Source: Phycisphaeraceae bacterium (lineage in GTDB: Bacteria; Planctomycetota; Phycisphaerae; Phycisphaerales; UBA1924). From it: a DNA stretch of 64,000 nucleotides. Position 1 is the first letter of the stretch; each line of letters opens with the position of its first letter. Location: positions 33,160-97,159 of the forward strand of contig JAHCJI010000011.1 of assembly GCA_026126305.1 (NCBI GenBank), in the 5' to 3' direction. The notes under the pieces are model-generated. The model saw only the letters and a list, made by a program, of their open reading frames with translations. It was not told where the DNA came from and did not search any database. A program made the position numbers and the translations under genes. Positions 8,460 through 17,534 of this stretch are shown here, one piece after another.

Positions 8460-9811
8460 GCGTGCTGGAACGCGCGAAGGAAGCACTCGAAGCCGCTCAG
8501 CCCATGGGCGTGCGGGGGCGTGTCATGACGCTTCGTGGCACGACGTTGCTGGTGTCGGGCCTGGCTTTGCCGGTGGGTTCGGTCGTGCGTGTGCGGGGCT
8601 CGGTCGCATCGCGCGACGAGGTGTTGGGCGAAGTGGTGGGCCTGAGCGACGGTCGGGCGATCGTCATGCTCATGGGCCGTGCCGAAGGCATCCGCGCGGG
8701 CGATCCCGTCGAGGCCTTGCACGCGTTGTCGAGCATCGCGGTGGGCCCGGGCTTTCTCGGGCGCGTGATCGACGCGATGGGCCGGCCATTGGATGGTCGC
8801 GAAGCGCCACGGGCATACGCGTATGCGCCGCTGGATGCGCGTCGACTCAGTCCCATGCGTCGCGAGCCCATCGCAACGCCCCTGCGCACGGGCGTGCGCT
8901 CGATCGACCTCTTTACGCCGGTCGGTCGCGGGCAACGCATGGGCATCTTCGCCGGGCCGGGCGTGGGCAAGAGCACGCTGCTGGGGCAGATCACCCGGCA
9001 GACCGATGCCGACGTGGTGGTCGTGGCGCTGCTTGGAGAGCGTGGGCGTGAAGTGCGAGAATTTATCGAAGATGCGCTGGGCCCCCAAGGGCTGGCACGA
9101 AGCGTGATCGTCTGCGCGACGGCCGATGAATCCCCGCTCTTGCGCGCGCGGGCGGCACGGTCGGCGTGCGCCGTAGCCGAGCACTTTCGCGACGAGGGCC
9201 ACAGCGTGCTGCTGGTCATGGACTCACTGACACGGTATGCGCACGCGCTTCGGCAGATCGGGCTGGCCGCGGGGGAGCCGCCAACCAGCCGAGGCTACAC
9301 CCCGGGCGTGTTCGCGAGCATGGCCGAACTGCTCGAGCGGGCCGGAGCCGTGGACATCGGCGGCGGACGCGTGGGCTCGATCACCGGCCTGTATACCGTG
9401 CTGGTCGAAGGCGACGACTTCAACGAGCCCGTGTCCGACGCGGTGCGTGGTGTGCTCGACGGGCACGTGCAACTCTCGCGATCCCTGGCAACTCGCGGTC
9501 ACTTCCCGGCCGTTGACGTGCTGGGATCGATCAGCCGACTGGCGACAAGGCTGATGGATCCCCGGCACGCGCAGGCACGCGGGCTGGTGCTGCGTTTGCT
9601 GGCCGAATATGCCCAATCCGAGGACTTGGTTCGCATCGGTGCCTATGCGAAGGGTTCGAGCCGCGAGGTCGACGCGGCCATTGCACTCATGCCTGAGATC
9701 GACGGGCTGTTGCGCCAGGAGACGGGCGATGATGGCCAGTTTGGGGCTTCGCGAGAAATGCTCCTGGCTTTGGGTGACCACATCGCCGAAGTGCTTGGTC
9801 GTGGGGGGTAA
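8456..9811 (+). CDS. fliI: Flagellar type III export ATPase FliI
   Basis: A 451-residue F1-beta-like ATPase energising flagellar protein export. The Walker A motif GPGVGKST is at 167-174 and the catalytic Glu lies in GERGREVREF. Walker B lies in VLLVMDSLTRYAHALRQIGL, followed by the family block GEPPTSRGYTPGVFASM. The ATG is inside the fliH stop region. FliJ follows after 3 bp, giving the canonical H-I-J order. All catalytic residues are intact and the length is normal. Confidence 0.97.
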   Translation: MSVLERAKEALEAAQPMGVRGRVMTLRGTTLLVSGLALPVGSVVRVRGSVASRDEVLGEVVGLSDGRAIVMLMGRAEGIRAGDPVEALHALSSIAVGPGFLGRVIDAMGRPLDGREAPRAYAYAPLDARRLSPMRREPIATPLRTGVRSIDLFTPVGRGQRMGIFAGPGVGKSTLLGQITRQTDADVVVVALLGERGREVREFIEDALGPQGLARSVIVCATADESPLLRARAARSACAVAEHFRDEGHSVLLVMDSLTRYAHALRQIGLAAGEPPTSRGYTPGVFASMAELLERAGAVDIGGGRVGSITGLYTVLVEGDDFNEPVSDAVRGVLDGHVQLSRSLATRGHFPAVDVLGSISRLATRLMDPRHAQARGLVLRLLAEYAQSEDLVRIGAYAKGSSREVDAAIALMPEIDGLLRQETGDDGQFGASREMLLALGDHIAEVLGRGG

Positions 9812-9814
9812 GGC

Positions 9815-10273
9815 GTGTCGCGTCGGTTCGAGTTCGAGTTGCAGGCGGTGCTCGAGCAGCGTTGTCGCGAGGAGCGGCGTGCCCAGGCGCTGCTGGCGCA
9901 TGTCGAGGCCGAGAGGCTGCGGGTGGAAGCAAGCATCCAGGAAATCGCGCGCTCGGTCGATGCCGAGCGTGAGGCGGCGCGGGCGTGGATGACCGGTCGC
10001 GTTCCTGCGGCTTCATTGCGAGACCGCGTGGCAGGTGAGTTGGGAGCCGATCGCCGTGCTCGGGCCCTGGCCGTCCAACTCGCGGGCGTGCGTCGCAGGC
10101 TGGAGTCGGCCCGCGGATTGCTGCGTGAGGCTTCGGTGCGTCGCGAGGCGCTCGATCGCCTGCGTCACAAGCGATGGCGAGAGTGGCTCGATACTCTGGA
10201 AAAGGCCGAGCAGCGGGAGTTTGACGACCTTATGGTGATGCGTCGTGGTCGAGTGGATGGCGCGGAGGGCTGA
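9815..10273 (+). CDS. fliJ: FliJ-like flagellar export stalk protein
   Basis: A 152-residue, highly charged, wholly helical protein starting at GTG 3 bp after fliI. FliJ forms an antiparallel coiled coil inserted in the FliI hexamer, like the gamma stalk of F1. The sequence begins RRFEFELQAVLEQRCREE, close to the family N-terminus (F-x-LxxVLxxR). Families of this type diverge strongly, so the call relies on this short block, length, coiled-coil character and position between fliI and the MotE-like gene. Confidence 0.8.
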   Translation: MSRRFEFELQAVLEQRCREERRAQALLAHVEAERLRVEASIQEIARSVDAEREAARAWMTGRVPAASLRDRVAGELGADRRARALAVQLAGVRRRLESARGLLREASVRREALDRLRHKRWREWLDTLEKAEQREFDDLMVMRRGRVDGAEG

Positions 10274-10276
10274 TCG

Positions 10277-11032
10277 ATGCGGAACCTGTGGACCATCGTA
10301 TCGGTCGTCGCCTTGGCCAATCTACTGGCCATCGGCGCGGTCGTAGGTTGGCTGGCCGCGTCGGGCAGGCTCGACCGCGAACGCCTCCAGGAACTCCGGC
10401 AGATCCTCGCTGATACGCCGCAGGACCGGCAGCAGCGATTCGAGGCACAGGCTGAAGAGGCCCGACAGCGTGAGGCCGAAGCGCAGGCATTGCGCGATCG
10501 TGTGCAGAGCCTGACAACTTCGCCCATGACAGCCGAGGAATTGATCGCTCTCCAGCAGGAAGCATCGATGGCCGCCGACCAGCGCATGACGCGCGCGATG
10601 CGCGAGTTGGATGATCTGCGCGGGCTGCTGGCACGGGAACGGGCCGAGACCGATCGCCTCGGGGCGGCCATCGAGATGCAGCGGGCCGCGTTCGAGGCAC
10701 GCATCGCCGAGCGGGACCGTCTGGTCGGCCAGGAGCAGTTCCGCATGGCGGTCGAATCGTTGCAAGGCTTGCGCGCCCCGGCGGCTCGGAACGTGCTGCG
10801 GGCGATGTGGGACGGACAGACACCCCCGCCCAGGGGCGATCTCGACGGTAAATCCGTCGTTGTGGAGTATCTGCGGGCCATGGACGATCGGCAGCGGAAC
10901 AAGGTGCTGGCCGAGTTCGAGAAGGATGAGCCGGCATTGGCCGCGGTTTTGCTGGAACGTCTGCGGACGGATGGTGTGAGCCCGGAGGTTGCCGATGCCG
11001 CGGCAGGTGCTGGACAGCCCCAAACCCCTTGA
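10277..11032 (+). CDS. MotE/YlxF-like coiled-coil membrane protein
   Basis: A 251-residue protein with an N-terminal membrane anchor (VSVVALANLLAIGAVVGWLA) and a long coiled coil at ~35-155. The C-terminal domain reads VVEYLRAMDDRQRNKVLAEF, then LAAVLLERLRT. That C-terminal block resembles the MgtE-N / FliG-M-like helical repeat of MotE-type proteins. The place between fliJ and fliK is where YlxF sits in Bacillus and MotE-like genes sit elsewhere. Its role is probably in export or stator support, but it is not proven in these families. fliK starts inside its 3' end (38-bp overlap). Confidence 0.65.
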   Translation: MRNLWTIVSVVALANLLAIGAVVGWLAASGRLDRERLQELRQILADTPQDRQQRFEAQAEEARQREAEAQALRDRVQSLTTSPMTAEELIALQQEASMAADQRMTRAMRELDDLRGLLARERAETDRLGAAIEMQRAAFEARIAERDRLVGQEQFRMAVESLQGLRAPAARNVLRAMWDGQTPPPRGDLDGKSVVVEYLRAMDDRQRNKVLAEFEKDEPALAAVLLERLRTDGVSPEVADAAAGAGQPQTP

Positions 11033-12146
11033 AAGCGTCGAACCGCCCCGCGCGCTGCGAGAGCGTCAGAACCGCGTGGAAGGCGATGCCGGGGCCTTTG
11101 GATTGCTCCTGGGAGCGATGCACGCGATCCAGGACGGCGGTGCTGGCATTGTTCGGGGCGAGATCCGGGACGATTCGGCAGCGGAGTGGAACGCACGCGA
11201 GGCGTACCACGCCCGGCAGGAACCGCGCTCGCAACAGGCAGGAAACGCGCCCGAGGCGCGGGAATCGCCCAACATGAGCCAGGAAAGAATCCAGACCCGG
11301 GCATTGCTGAGTGCATCGCCCAACGCAACGGTGTTGGCCAAGGGCGAGTCCTTTGAGACGTCCACGAAGAATCTGGCAACGGCGATCGATTCGCGGCCGG
11401 ATGATCCGACGTTGCCGGGCAAGCCTGCCGATGCGACACACCATCATCCCGTTGCGACGCCGGCGACGGCCACTCTTCGTCAGGCTCTGACACATGCCGC
11501 TGGAATCCCAGCGAGTATGGTTCCGACCGCAAGCGCATCGGGAGGCGGCCAATCTTCAACGTCGATCGATGCTTCCCGCGGGCCACAGGGTGGTGTGGCC
11601 CGTGGGAAGTCCCTTGCGCCGGGCCCCAACAACGCCGAGCGAATGCAACGGTTCGAGCGCGTATTCCAGGCGCAGCTCGGGCGCGGGCTGGCGCAGGCAC
11701 TGCGCTCGGGTGATGGCACGGTGACGCTTCGGCTGAGGCCGGAGTCGCTCGGGCAATTGACCGTGCGCGTCGAGGTGGCCGGCCAGCGCGTACACGCATC
11801 GTTTGAGACCCGATCCGTCGAGGCGCAGCAGATGCTCGAACGATCACGCGACGTGCTTCGGCATCAATTGGAGTCTCGCGGCTTGCACGCCGATCGCATC
11901 GAAGTGAGGCTGATGGAAGAGCCTGCGCAAGTTGGTACGCGGCTTGCGAACGCGTTCGACGGCGGAGCCAGTGTTGGCCAGGATGGCCGAGCGTATGCCG
12001 ATTCCCAGGGCGGGCGGGGCTGGCCCGATGGGCAAGGTGCATCGCATCGTGCGTGGCGGGGAGCGCCGCGCGAAGAGGACGAACTTGCCGCCGGGGCGGA
12101 GCCCTGGCGAGCGCTGGGCACGCTGGGGCTCGATGCCATCGCGTAG
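10995..12146 (+). CDS. fliK: Flagellar hook-length control protein FliK
   Basis: A 383-residue protein with a low-complexity N-terminal two thirds (the ruler) and a compact C-terminal domain at ~230-310. The C-terminal domain reads DGTVTLRLRPESLGQLTVRV, VHASFETRSVEAQQML, then LGxxL-like helices, matching the Flg_hook domain that triggers the FlhB substrate switch. The tail after ~320 is variable and Gly/Ala rich. The ATG at 10995 has CCGGAGG 6 nt upstream, inside the end of the MotE-like gene; a TTG 6 nt earlier is possible. Confidence 0.88.
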   Translation: MPRQVLDSPKPLESVEPPRALRERQNRVEGDAGAFGLLLGAMHAIQDGGAGIVRGEIRDDSAAEWNAREAYHARQEPRSQQAGNAPEARESPNMSQERIQTRALLSASPNATVLAKGESFETSTKNLATAIDSRPDDPTLPGKPADATHHHPVATPATATLRQALTHAAGIPASMVPTASASGGGQSSTSIDASRGPQGGVARGKSLAPGPNNAERMQRFERVFQAQLGRGLAQALRSGDGTVTLRLRPESLGQLTVRVEVAGQRVHASFETRSVEAQQMLERSRDVLRHQLESRGLHADRIEVRLMEEPAQVGTRLANAFDGGASVGQDGRAYADSQGGRGWPDGQGASHRAWRGAPREEDELAAGAEPWRALGTLGLDAIA

Positions 12147-12182
12147 CGATGACCGGGCCTTCGCGTCGCCGGGGTGCGTCGC

Positions 12183-12605
12183 ATGAGCGCGATTGCTTCG
12201 AGTGCCGGCCTGAGTGCCGGCGCGGCTCAGACCAACCGCATCGCCGAGTTGGATTCCCAGGAGTTCCTGGGCATCATCTTGGCCGAGTTGCGAACCCAGG
12301 ACCCCCTGGCACCCAACGATACCAGCGCGCTCGTACAACAACTCTCGAGCGTGCGCTCCATCGAGAGCGACCTGAAACTCACCGAACGTCTCGAAGCGCT
12401 CGTGTCCGACAATCGCCTGGCCAGTGCCGCGTCGATGGTCGGAAGGCGCGTCGAGGCGCTCGACAGGATGGGCCAGAGCATCGTGGGAACCGTCGCGGCG
12501 GTCCGCACCAACGCAGGATCGCCCGTCCTGCTCTTCGAGGATGGTTCGTCGGTTGACCTCTCGCGCGTGACGGCCGTGGGGCAATACGTGGGACCAAACC
12601 CGTGA
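12183..12605 (+). CDS. flgD: Flagellar hook capping protein FlgD (short form)
   Basis: A 140-residue protein with the FlgD N-terminal signature AELDSQEFLGIILAELRTQD, then PLAPNDTSALVQQLSSVRSI. FlgD caps the growing hook and guides FlgE assembly. The C-terminal region (SMVGRRVEAL ... VAAVRTNAGSPVLLFEDGS) corresponds to only part of the usual FN3/tudor-like domain, so the protein is shorter than enterobacterial FlgD (~230). It is similar to short Gram-positive-type forms. A GTG at 12174 in the same frame is an alternative start. Its stop overlaps the next GTG by 4 bp. Confidence 0.9.
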   Translation: MSAIASSAGLSAGAAQTNRIAELDSQEFLGIILAELRTQDPLAPNDTSALVQQLSSVRSIESDLKLTERLEALVSDNRLASAASMVGRRVEALDRMGQSIVGTVAAVRTNAGSPVLLFEDGSSVDLSRVTAVGQYVGPNP

Positions 12606-13051
12606 CCGGGACGCCGCTGGACCTGCTGAGCCTTGTTGGCATCGGCTCGCGCCTGCTTGGGCTCGGGCGATCCGAAGCACCCGCTGCTGGAGAAGAGTTT
12701 GCCGGCGTGCTCGAGTCGGCACGCAAGGGCGAACTGGACACGGGCCGCGTGGTGGTGTCCGGTCCTGGCCTTGGTGTAGATCTCACCAGCGACCAGTTGC
12801 AGCGCCTCGCGCACGCCGCCGACGTGGCCGAAGCCCAGGGCGCGCGGACCGCCGCGGTGTTGATCGACGGCATGGTCATCCGAGTGGATCTGGCCAGCCG
12901 AACCGCGACGGCCTCCGCGCCGGCCGATGCCGCGGTCATGCCCGACGTGGACGTGGTGGTCTCGGCGGGGCAGGCAACTCCAGCGGACGCGACGAGCGAA
13001 GTCTTGTTGCGACGACTCGCACCCGCGGGACCGGACCAAACACAGTATTGA
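12602..13051 (+). CDS. Flagellar operon protein of the TIGR02530 type
   Basis: A 149-residue protein starting at GTG within the flgD stop. The stretch EEFAGVLESARKGELDTGRVVVSGPGL, then LTSDQLQRLAHAADVAEAQGARTAAVLIDGMVIRVDLASRTAT, has the layout of the small family found between flgD and flgE in many phyla (F-x-L ... HAxxRL ... G ... LIDxxAFIVxVxxxTV). The function of that family is not known. The predicted hairpin at 13051-13072 starts on the last base of its stop codon. The family name is from memory of the pattern and was not searched. Confidence 0.6.
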   Translation: MTGTPLDLLSLVGIGSRLLGLGRSEAPAAGEEFAGVLESARKGELDTGRVVVSGPGLGVDLTSDQLQRLAHAADVAEAQGARTAAVLIDGMVIRVDLASRTATASAPADAAVMPDVDVVVSAGQATPADATSEVLLRRLAPAGPDQTQY

Positions 13052-13072
13052 ACGCCGCTGATGAGCGGCGTT
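13051..13072 (+). other. Perfect 9-bp hairpin between the TIGR02530-like gene and flgE
   Basis: AACGCCGCT and AGCGGCGTT form a perfect 9-bp stem around a GATG loop. It begins on the last base of the upstream stop codon and ends 16 bp before the flgE ATG. There is no following T-tract, so it is not a standard intrinsic terminator. It may protect the 3' end after mRNA processing or restrain flgE translation. Confidence 0.6.
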
Positions 13073-13088
13073 GGGATGGGAGCGATCG

Positions 13089-14849
13089 ATGGCCTCAACT
13101 TCGGCCTTGTTCACGAGCCTGAGCGGACTGGCGGTCGAAACGCGCCGCCTCGACGTGATCGGCAACAACATCGCCAACGTGAACACGACGGCCTTCAAGG
13201 GCTCGCGTCTGCACCAGGCCAATCAGAACCCGCGTACGTTCAGCCTGGGCAGCGAACCTACGGCGCTGCTGGGCGGTACCAACCCCATGCAGGTGGGCAC
13301 GGGCACGATGGTGGCGGCGATCCAGCGTGACACGGCTGGTGGCACCATCTCGCCCACCGGCTCGCCCACCGACGTGGCCATCGATGGCGCCGGCTTCTTC
13401 GTCCTGCGAGGTGGAGAGGATCGCTTCTACACACGGGCCGGTGCTTTTACGCTCAACGAGAACAACGAGCTGGTGACCGTCCAAGGCGAGCGCGTCCAGG
13501 GATGGGGCGTCAACGACAACTTCCAGGTGCAACGTGGACAGTTGGGAGACGTCGCCATCGAACTGGGAGCGCTTACGATCGCCCAGGCCACCACTCGGGT
13601 GCGCTTCAATGGCGTGCTCGACGCCGGAGGACCCGTTGCCCAACAGGGGTCGCGCACGCTCCTGAGCGGTGGAGACGGGCTCGGGCTGGCGGCCATCAGC
13701 GGACAACCGCTCAACGTCAATACCCCACTGATCGGGATCGAAGACCCGCTCCAGCGTGGCACCGGTACGCCATTGTTTGCCGATGGGCAGACCCTGCAAC
13801 TGGGCGAACGCAATACCGTCGGCGATGGCCAGCAGATTCGTGGGGCCGAAAAGGGTGGCCGAACGCTGCCCATCGCTCGGCTGGCCATAGGTGCCGCCAC
13901 GACCATCGCGGACCTGCTGGGCTTCCTGACCTCGGCGCTGGGCATCCAGCCAGGGGTCGGGCCAGCCGCAGGCGTCGCGTTCGACGCTGACAACGGGCAG
14001 ATCATCGTCACAGGCAACCCGGGCCAGGCCAACACCCTCGATATCGAGACCAGCGACATCGTCCTGCTCGACAGCCAAGGCCAGACCCTCGGGCGCAATC
14101 CGTTTGCCGCCCAGACCACGAGAGTGGCCGATGGCGAGTCGCAGCGTACGCCCTTCTTTCTGTACGATTCCCTCGGTTCGTTGGTCTTGGCAGACTTGAC
14201 GATGGTTATGGAGAGCAAGACCGACTCTGGCACGACATGGCGTTACTACGTCGAGAGCGACGAGGCCGCCGGCGGGCCGGCGCTCACCACCGGGCGGATC
14301 GAGTTTGATACCAATGGCAACCTGCGTCAGGCCGCCCCCGTGGGCGTGGTGCTGAATCGTGGTCCGACGGGCGCGGCCCAGCCGTTGGCCTTCGACCTGC
14401 TCTTCCAAGGAGACGGATCCCGGCTCCAGGCGCTGGACGTCGGCGATGGGGAGGCACGCATCGCGGTCGATGATCAGAACGGACTGCCCGCGGGCACGCT
14501 CAACGCCTTTGGCATCGGGCCCGACGGCGTGATCTCGGGCGCTTTCACCAATGGCTTGAGCCGGCCTATCGGGCAGATCGCACTGGCCAACTTCGCCAAC
14601 GCTCAGGGCCTCGGCGATGCGGGAAGCAACCGTTTCCGGGCCGGACCAAATAGCGGCGAGGCTGTCATCACCGAGCCTGGAGGCTTTGGAACGGGACGAA
14701 CGCTGGGAGGCCAGTTGGAGCAGTCCAACATCGACCTGAGCCGCGAGTTCATCGGCCTCATCCTGGCCCAGACGGGGTACACGGCCAACGCCCGCGTCAT
14801 CCGGACCACCGACGAGCTGCTCCAGCAGTTGGCGGTGATCGGCCGCTAA
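13089..14849 (+). CDS. flgE: Flagellar hook protein FlgE
   Basis: A 586-residue hook subunit. The N-terminus has SLSGLAVETRRLDVIGNNIANVNTTAFKG, the universal rod/hook motif, followed by SPTDVAIDGAGFFVL and YTRAGAFTLNENNELV. The C-terminus (GGQLEQSNIDLSREFIGLIL, then YTANARVIRTTDELLQQL) is the matching terminal coiled coil. The protein is longer than enterobacterial FlgE (~400) because of the middle variable region (~130-430), which forms the outer hook surface. The ATG at 13089 has GATGGGAG 7 nt upstream. A frame-compatible TTG at 13071 lies inside the hairpin and is rejected. Confidence 0.95.
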   Translation: MASTSALFTSLSGLAVETRRLDVIGNNIANVNTTAFKGSRLHQANQNPRTFSLGSEPTALLGGTNPMQVGTGTMVAAIQRDTAGGTISPTGSPTDVAIDGAGFFVLRGGEDRFYTRAGAFTLNENNELVTVQGERVQGWGVNDNFQVQRGQLGDVAIELGALTIAQATTRVRFNGVLDAGGPVAQQGSRTLLSGGDGLGLAAISGQPLNVNTPLIGIEDPLQRGTGTPLFADGQTLQLGERNTVGDGQQIRGAEKGGRTLPIARLAIGAATTIADLLGFLTSALGIQPGVGPAAGVAFDADNGQIIVTGNPGQANTLDIETSDIVLLDSQGQTLGRNPFAAQTTRVADGESQRTPFFLYDSLGSLVLADLTMVMESKTDSGTTWRYYVESDEAAGGPALTTGRIEFDTNGNLRQAAPVGVVLNRGPTGAAQPLAFDLLFQGDGSRLQALDVGDGEARIAVDDQNGLPAGTLNAFGIGPDGVISGAFTNGLSRPIGQIALANFANAQGLGDAGSNRFRAGPNSGEAVITEPGGFGTGRTLGGQLEQSNIDLSREFIGLILAQTGYTANARVIRTTDELLQQLAVIGR

Positions 14850-14864
14850 GGGGGCATACCGGCC

Positions 14865-15062
14865 ATGATCATCCTGACCCGACTCAACGGCAAACCCTTC
14901 GTGCTGAATGCCGAGCTTATCCGGACCATTGAGGAAAATCCCGATACGACCATCACGCTGGTGAGCGGCGACCACATTGTGGTGAAGGAGCGGATGGCCG
15001 AGGTCGTGACGCGTTCGGTGGAATATGGCAGATTGCTCCGGCGATTGATCCCCCCCGGTTGA
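14865..15062 (+). CDS. flbD: FlbD/SwrD family flagellar protein
   Basis: A 65-residue protein beginning MIILTRLNGKPFVLNAELI, then EENPDTTITLVSGDHIVVKE, which is a full-length match to the small FlbD family (SwrD in Bacillus). SwrD raises motor torque, probably through the stator. That fits its position between flgE and motA here. It should not be confused with the Caulobacter sigma-54 regulator also called FlbD. The ATG is 15 bp after flgE. Confidence 0.92.
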   Translation: MIILTRLNGKPFVLNAELIRTIEENPDTTITLVSGDHIVVKERMAEVVTRSVEYGRLLRRLIPPG

Positions 15063-15149
15063 GTTCCGCAATCGGCTTCAAGTGGGCGATAAGTCGCGCC
15101 GATGTACTCTCGGGCCCGGGTTCCGGTCCGCCCATCGGAGCGTGCAGGC

Positions 15150-15935
15150 ATGGATATCGGAACAGTCATTGGTCTGGTGCTGGCCCTCCTGGCGATCTTG
15201 ATCGCGATCATGATCGGCGGCGGCGGCAATGTCATGGCTCTGGTGGACCCGACGTCGGTCTTCGTGGTCATCGTTGGGGCGATGGGAGCCGTGATCATCT
15301 CGTTTCCGATGGCGCGTCTGACCGGTTTGGTCAAGGTCATCAAGAAGTCATTCTTTAACGACACGGGGGACCCAGCCGCAACCATTTCGGAGTTGGTCCG
15401 CTACGCCGAAGTTGCCCGCCGCGAGGGCATCCTGAGCCTGGAAAACTTGATGGGTGAGATGAAGGACCCCTTCATCGTGCGAGGCGTCAAGATGGCCGTC
15501 GACGGTACCGATCCCGAACTGATCCGCGTGATCCTCGACACGGAGTTGGACGCGCTGAGTGATCGCCATGCCCAGAACAAGGCCGTGCTCGACGGGCTGG
15601 CAAAGTACGCGCCGGCGTTCGGCATGATCGGCACGCTTTTAGGGCTGATCTTCATGCTCAAGAACATGGACGACCCGAGCAAAATCGGGCCGGGTATGGC
15701 CGTGGCGCTCATCACGACGCTGTACGGGGCGCTCATCGCCAACATCTTCGCCTCGCCGGTGGCCGACAAACTCGCCGCCAAGGACGCCGAGGAGTTACTG
15801 GTCAAGACCATCATCGTGACGGGCGTGATGTCGATCCAGAGCGGAGATAATCCGCGCGTGGTAGAGAGCAAATTGCTGACGTTCCTGCCTCCGGCGCGGC
15901 GTGATGCGTTCCTGGCCTCTCGTGGAGCGGCCTGA
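15150..15935 (+). CDS. motA: Flagellar motor stator protein MotA
   Basis: A 261-residue membrane protein with four transmembrane helices: two near the N-terminus (residues ~4-24 and ~33-52) and two at ~145-200. The block KYAPAFGMIGTLLGLIFML, then ALITTLYGALIANIFASP, carries the conserved channel prolines. A cytoplasmic loop between helices 2 and 3 faces FliG. MotA with MotB forms the ion-conducting stator. The ATG at 15150 has TCGGAGC upstream and motB begins 3 bp after the stop. Similarity to ExbB/TolQ is expected of the family, but the motB partner fixes the call. Confidence 0.95.
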   Translation: MDIGTVIGLVLALLAILIAIMIGGGGNVMALVDPTSVFVVIVGAMGAVIISFPMARLTGLVKVIKKSFFNDTGDPAATISELVRYAEVARREGILSLENLMGEMKDPFIVRGVKMAVDGTDPELIRVILDTELDALSDRHAQNKAVLDGLAKYAPAFGMIGTLLGLIFMLKNMDDPSKIGPGMAVALITTLYGALIANIFASPVADKLAAKDAEELLVKTIIVTGVMSIQSGDNPRVVESKLLTFLPPARRDAFLASRGAA

Positions 15936-15938
15936 GCC

Positions 15939-16682
15939 ATGGCCAAGCGCAAGAAGCCACAGCCGGCCCCGGTGCCCGAATGGGTGGTGACCTATGGCGA
16001 CCTGATGTCGCTGCTGCTGTGCTTCTTCATCCTGCTGGCGGCCTTCAGCGAACTCAAGCAGGAACGCGATTATCAGGACGTCGTGAGAAGCATCCAAAAG
16101 GCATTTGGGTATCAGGGCGGCATTGGTAAGGTGCGCGTCGAGGACGTGCCATACTCCACCACCGAAAGCCTGGATACCGACAACTCCGACTCGTCCGAGA
16201 AGCCCTTCATTTCCGCCGAGACAACGTCACAGTCCATTGCCGGCAGAAACCAGAGCACCAACGTCATCAATGAGGGCCTGCGGTTCATCGTGGGGGCGAG
16301 CCTGACCTTCGACGCGGGCTCGGCGGAGTTGAGCCCCCGTGTGCAGCGGCAACTGCGTGAGGAAGTGGGGCCAGCCCTGCGTGGGCATCGTGTCAAGATC
16401 GAGATCCGCGGGCACGCCTGGGGGGCCGAGGACCAGATCTCGGGGCTCGACTTTTACGATCTTTCCTATCGCAGGGCCAAGGCGGTCATGGAGTACCTGA
16501 TTTCGGAGGTGGGAATCGACCCGAGGCTCATGGAACTGGAGGCAAAGGCCGATGGCGAGCCCATGGTTGCCGCCCGAGGTCCCGGGGCGGCCGCGGCGTC
16601 GAACCGGCGGGTCCAGGTCATTCGCACCGAGATCAACCCGGATGAGACCCATCCGGATCCAAACTGGACCGGCCGCCCCTGA
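15939..16682 (+). CDS. motB: Flagellar motor stator protein MotB
   Basis: A 247-residue protein with a basic N-terminus, then a single transmembrane helix at ~16-38 (VVTYGDLMSLLLCFFILLAAF). Asp-21 is the expected ion-binding residue. A plug/linker region (~40-105) leads into the OmpA-like peptidoglycan-binding domain (~110-240). That domain has FDAGSAELSPRVQ, IRGHAWGAED, YDLSYRRAKAVMEYL and AASNRRVQVI. It anchors the stator to the cell wall, so the presence of peptidoglycan is implied. Confidence 0.95.
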   Translation: MAKRKKPQPAPVPEWVVTYGDLMSLLLCFFILLAAFSELKQERDYQDVVRSIQKAFGYQGGIGKVRVEDVPYSTTESLDTDNSDSSEKPFISAETTSQSIAGRNQSTNVINEGLRFIVGASLTFDAGSAELSPRVQRQLREEVGPALRGHRVKIEIRGHAWGAEDQISGLDFYDLSYRRAKAVMEYLISEVGIDPRLMELEAKADGEPMVAARGPGAAAASNRRVQVIRTEINPDETHPDPNWTGRP

Positions 16683-16719
16683 CCGATAATCGAGCAGGGT
16701 TGGAACAGGAGCGAGCACG

Positions 16720-17277
16720 ATGGCCGACAAGCAAGCCAAGGAACCCAAGGGCGCGAAGGAGGCCAAGGACGCCCCCGAGCCATCGGCCGAGAAGTCACCA
16801 GGAAAACTCTCGCCCAAGATCCTGGCCATCATCGCCGCCATCATGGCCGTCGAAGGCGTGGGCATCTTCCTGTTCGTCTCCATGATGTCCAGCACGCCCA
16901 AGGACGCCGCGGCCGATCTGATCACCGACGAAAACAATCCCGATGCCTTGGTAGAGATCCTGCTGACCCAGGAGCAATACCAGAACATGACCAGCAACCA
17001 GGTCTGGATCTGGGAGACCGAGATCTACCTGAAGGTGCGGCGCAAGAACCAGGACTTCGTGCAAAAGACCCTCGAGAACCGCTCGGCAGAAGTCCAGGAG
17101 GGCATCACCCAGATCTTCCGCCGGGCCAAACTCACCGAGTTGCGTGAGCCCGACTTCCGGACCGGGTCGCGCCAATTGACGGCCCTCATCAACGACCTCT
17201 TCGGCAACGACGCCGACGGCCTGCCCCGGGTCGATCGGCTGGTGATCGCCAAGTTGCGCGGCTTCCCGCGGAACTGA
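16720..17277 (+). CDS. fliL: Flagellar basal-body-associated protein FliL
   Basis: A 185-residue protein with a Lys/Pro/Ala-rich cytoplasmic N-terminus and one transmembrane helix ([24 protein letters not shown], residues ~30-53). A periplasmic domain reads [31 protein letters not shown], then LRGFPRN at the C-terminus. FliL surrounds the stator unit and supports motor output. Position after motAB is canonical. The next expected gene, fliM, is absent and fliN follows 257 bp later. Confidence 0.85.
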   Translation: MADKQAKEPKGAKEAKDAPEPSAEKSPGKLSPKILAIIAAIMAVEGVGIFLFVSMMSSTPKDAAADLITDENNPDALVEILLTQEQYQNMTSNQVWIWETEIYLKVRRKNQDFVQKTLENRSAEVQEGITQIFRRAKLTELREPDFRTGSRQLTALINDLFGNDADGLPRVDRLVIAKLRGFPRN

Positions 17278-17534
17278 CCGCACCGATTTGCCCATCGATT
17301 CTTGAGCGTGGGCGTGTGGGCACTGGTGTCCACATCACAAGCCATTCGCTGACATCCGTTGCTCGGATGGGGAGTGGGCATTCGCGCAAAACCTGCGCCA
17401 TGCGTGTCCTGAAGGGCAATAACTGCTGGGCAATGGCCCGGGCTTCCGATGTTGTCCCCAAGCCGGCGGAGTCCGGCCCGGCCGATCGGTTGCGCGCCCG
17501 TCCATCGTGGTTCGCGCCAGCGAGAGCGAGCAGG

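Noticed and set aside
16682..16689. Sigma-28-like -10 box ACCGATAA before fliL
   Set aside because: No TAAA-type -35 lies at the required distance, and the position is inside a tight motB-fliL junction.
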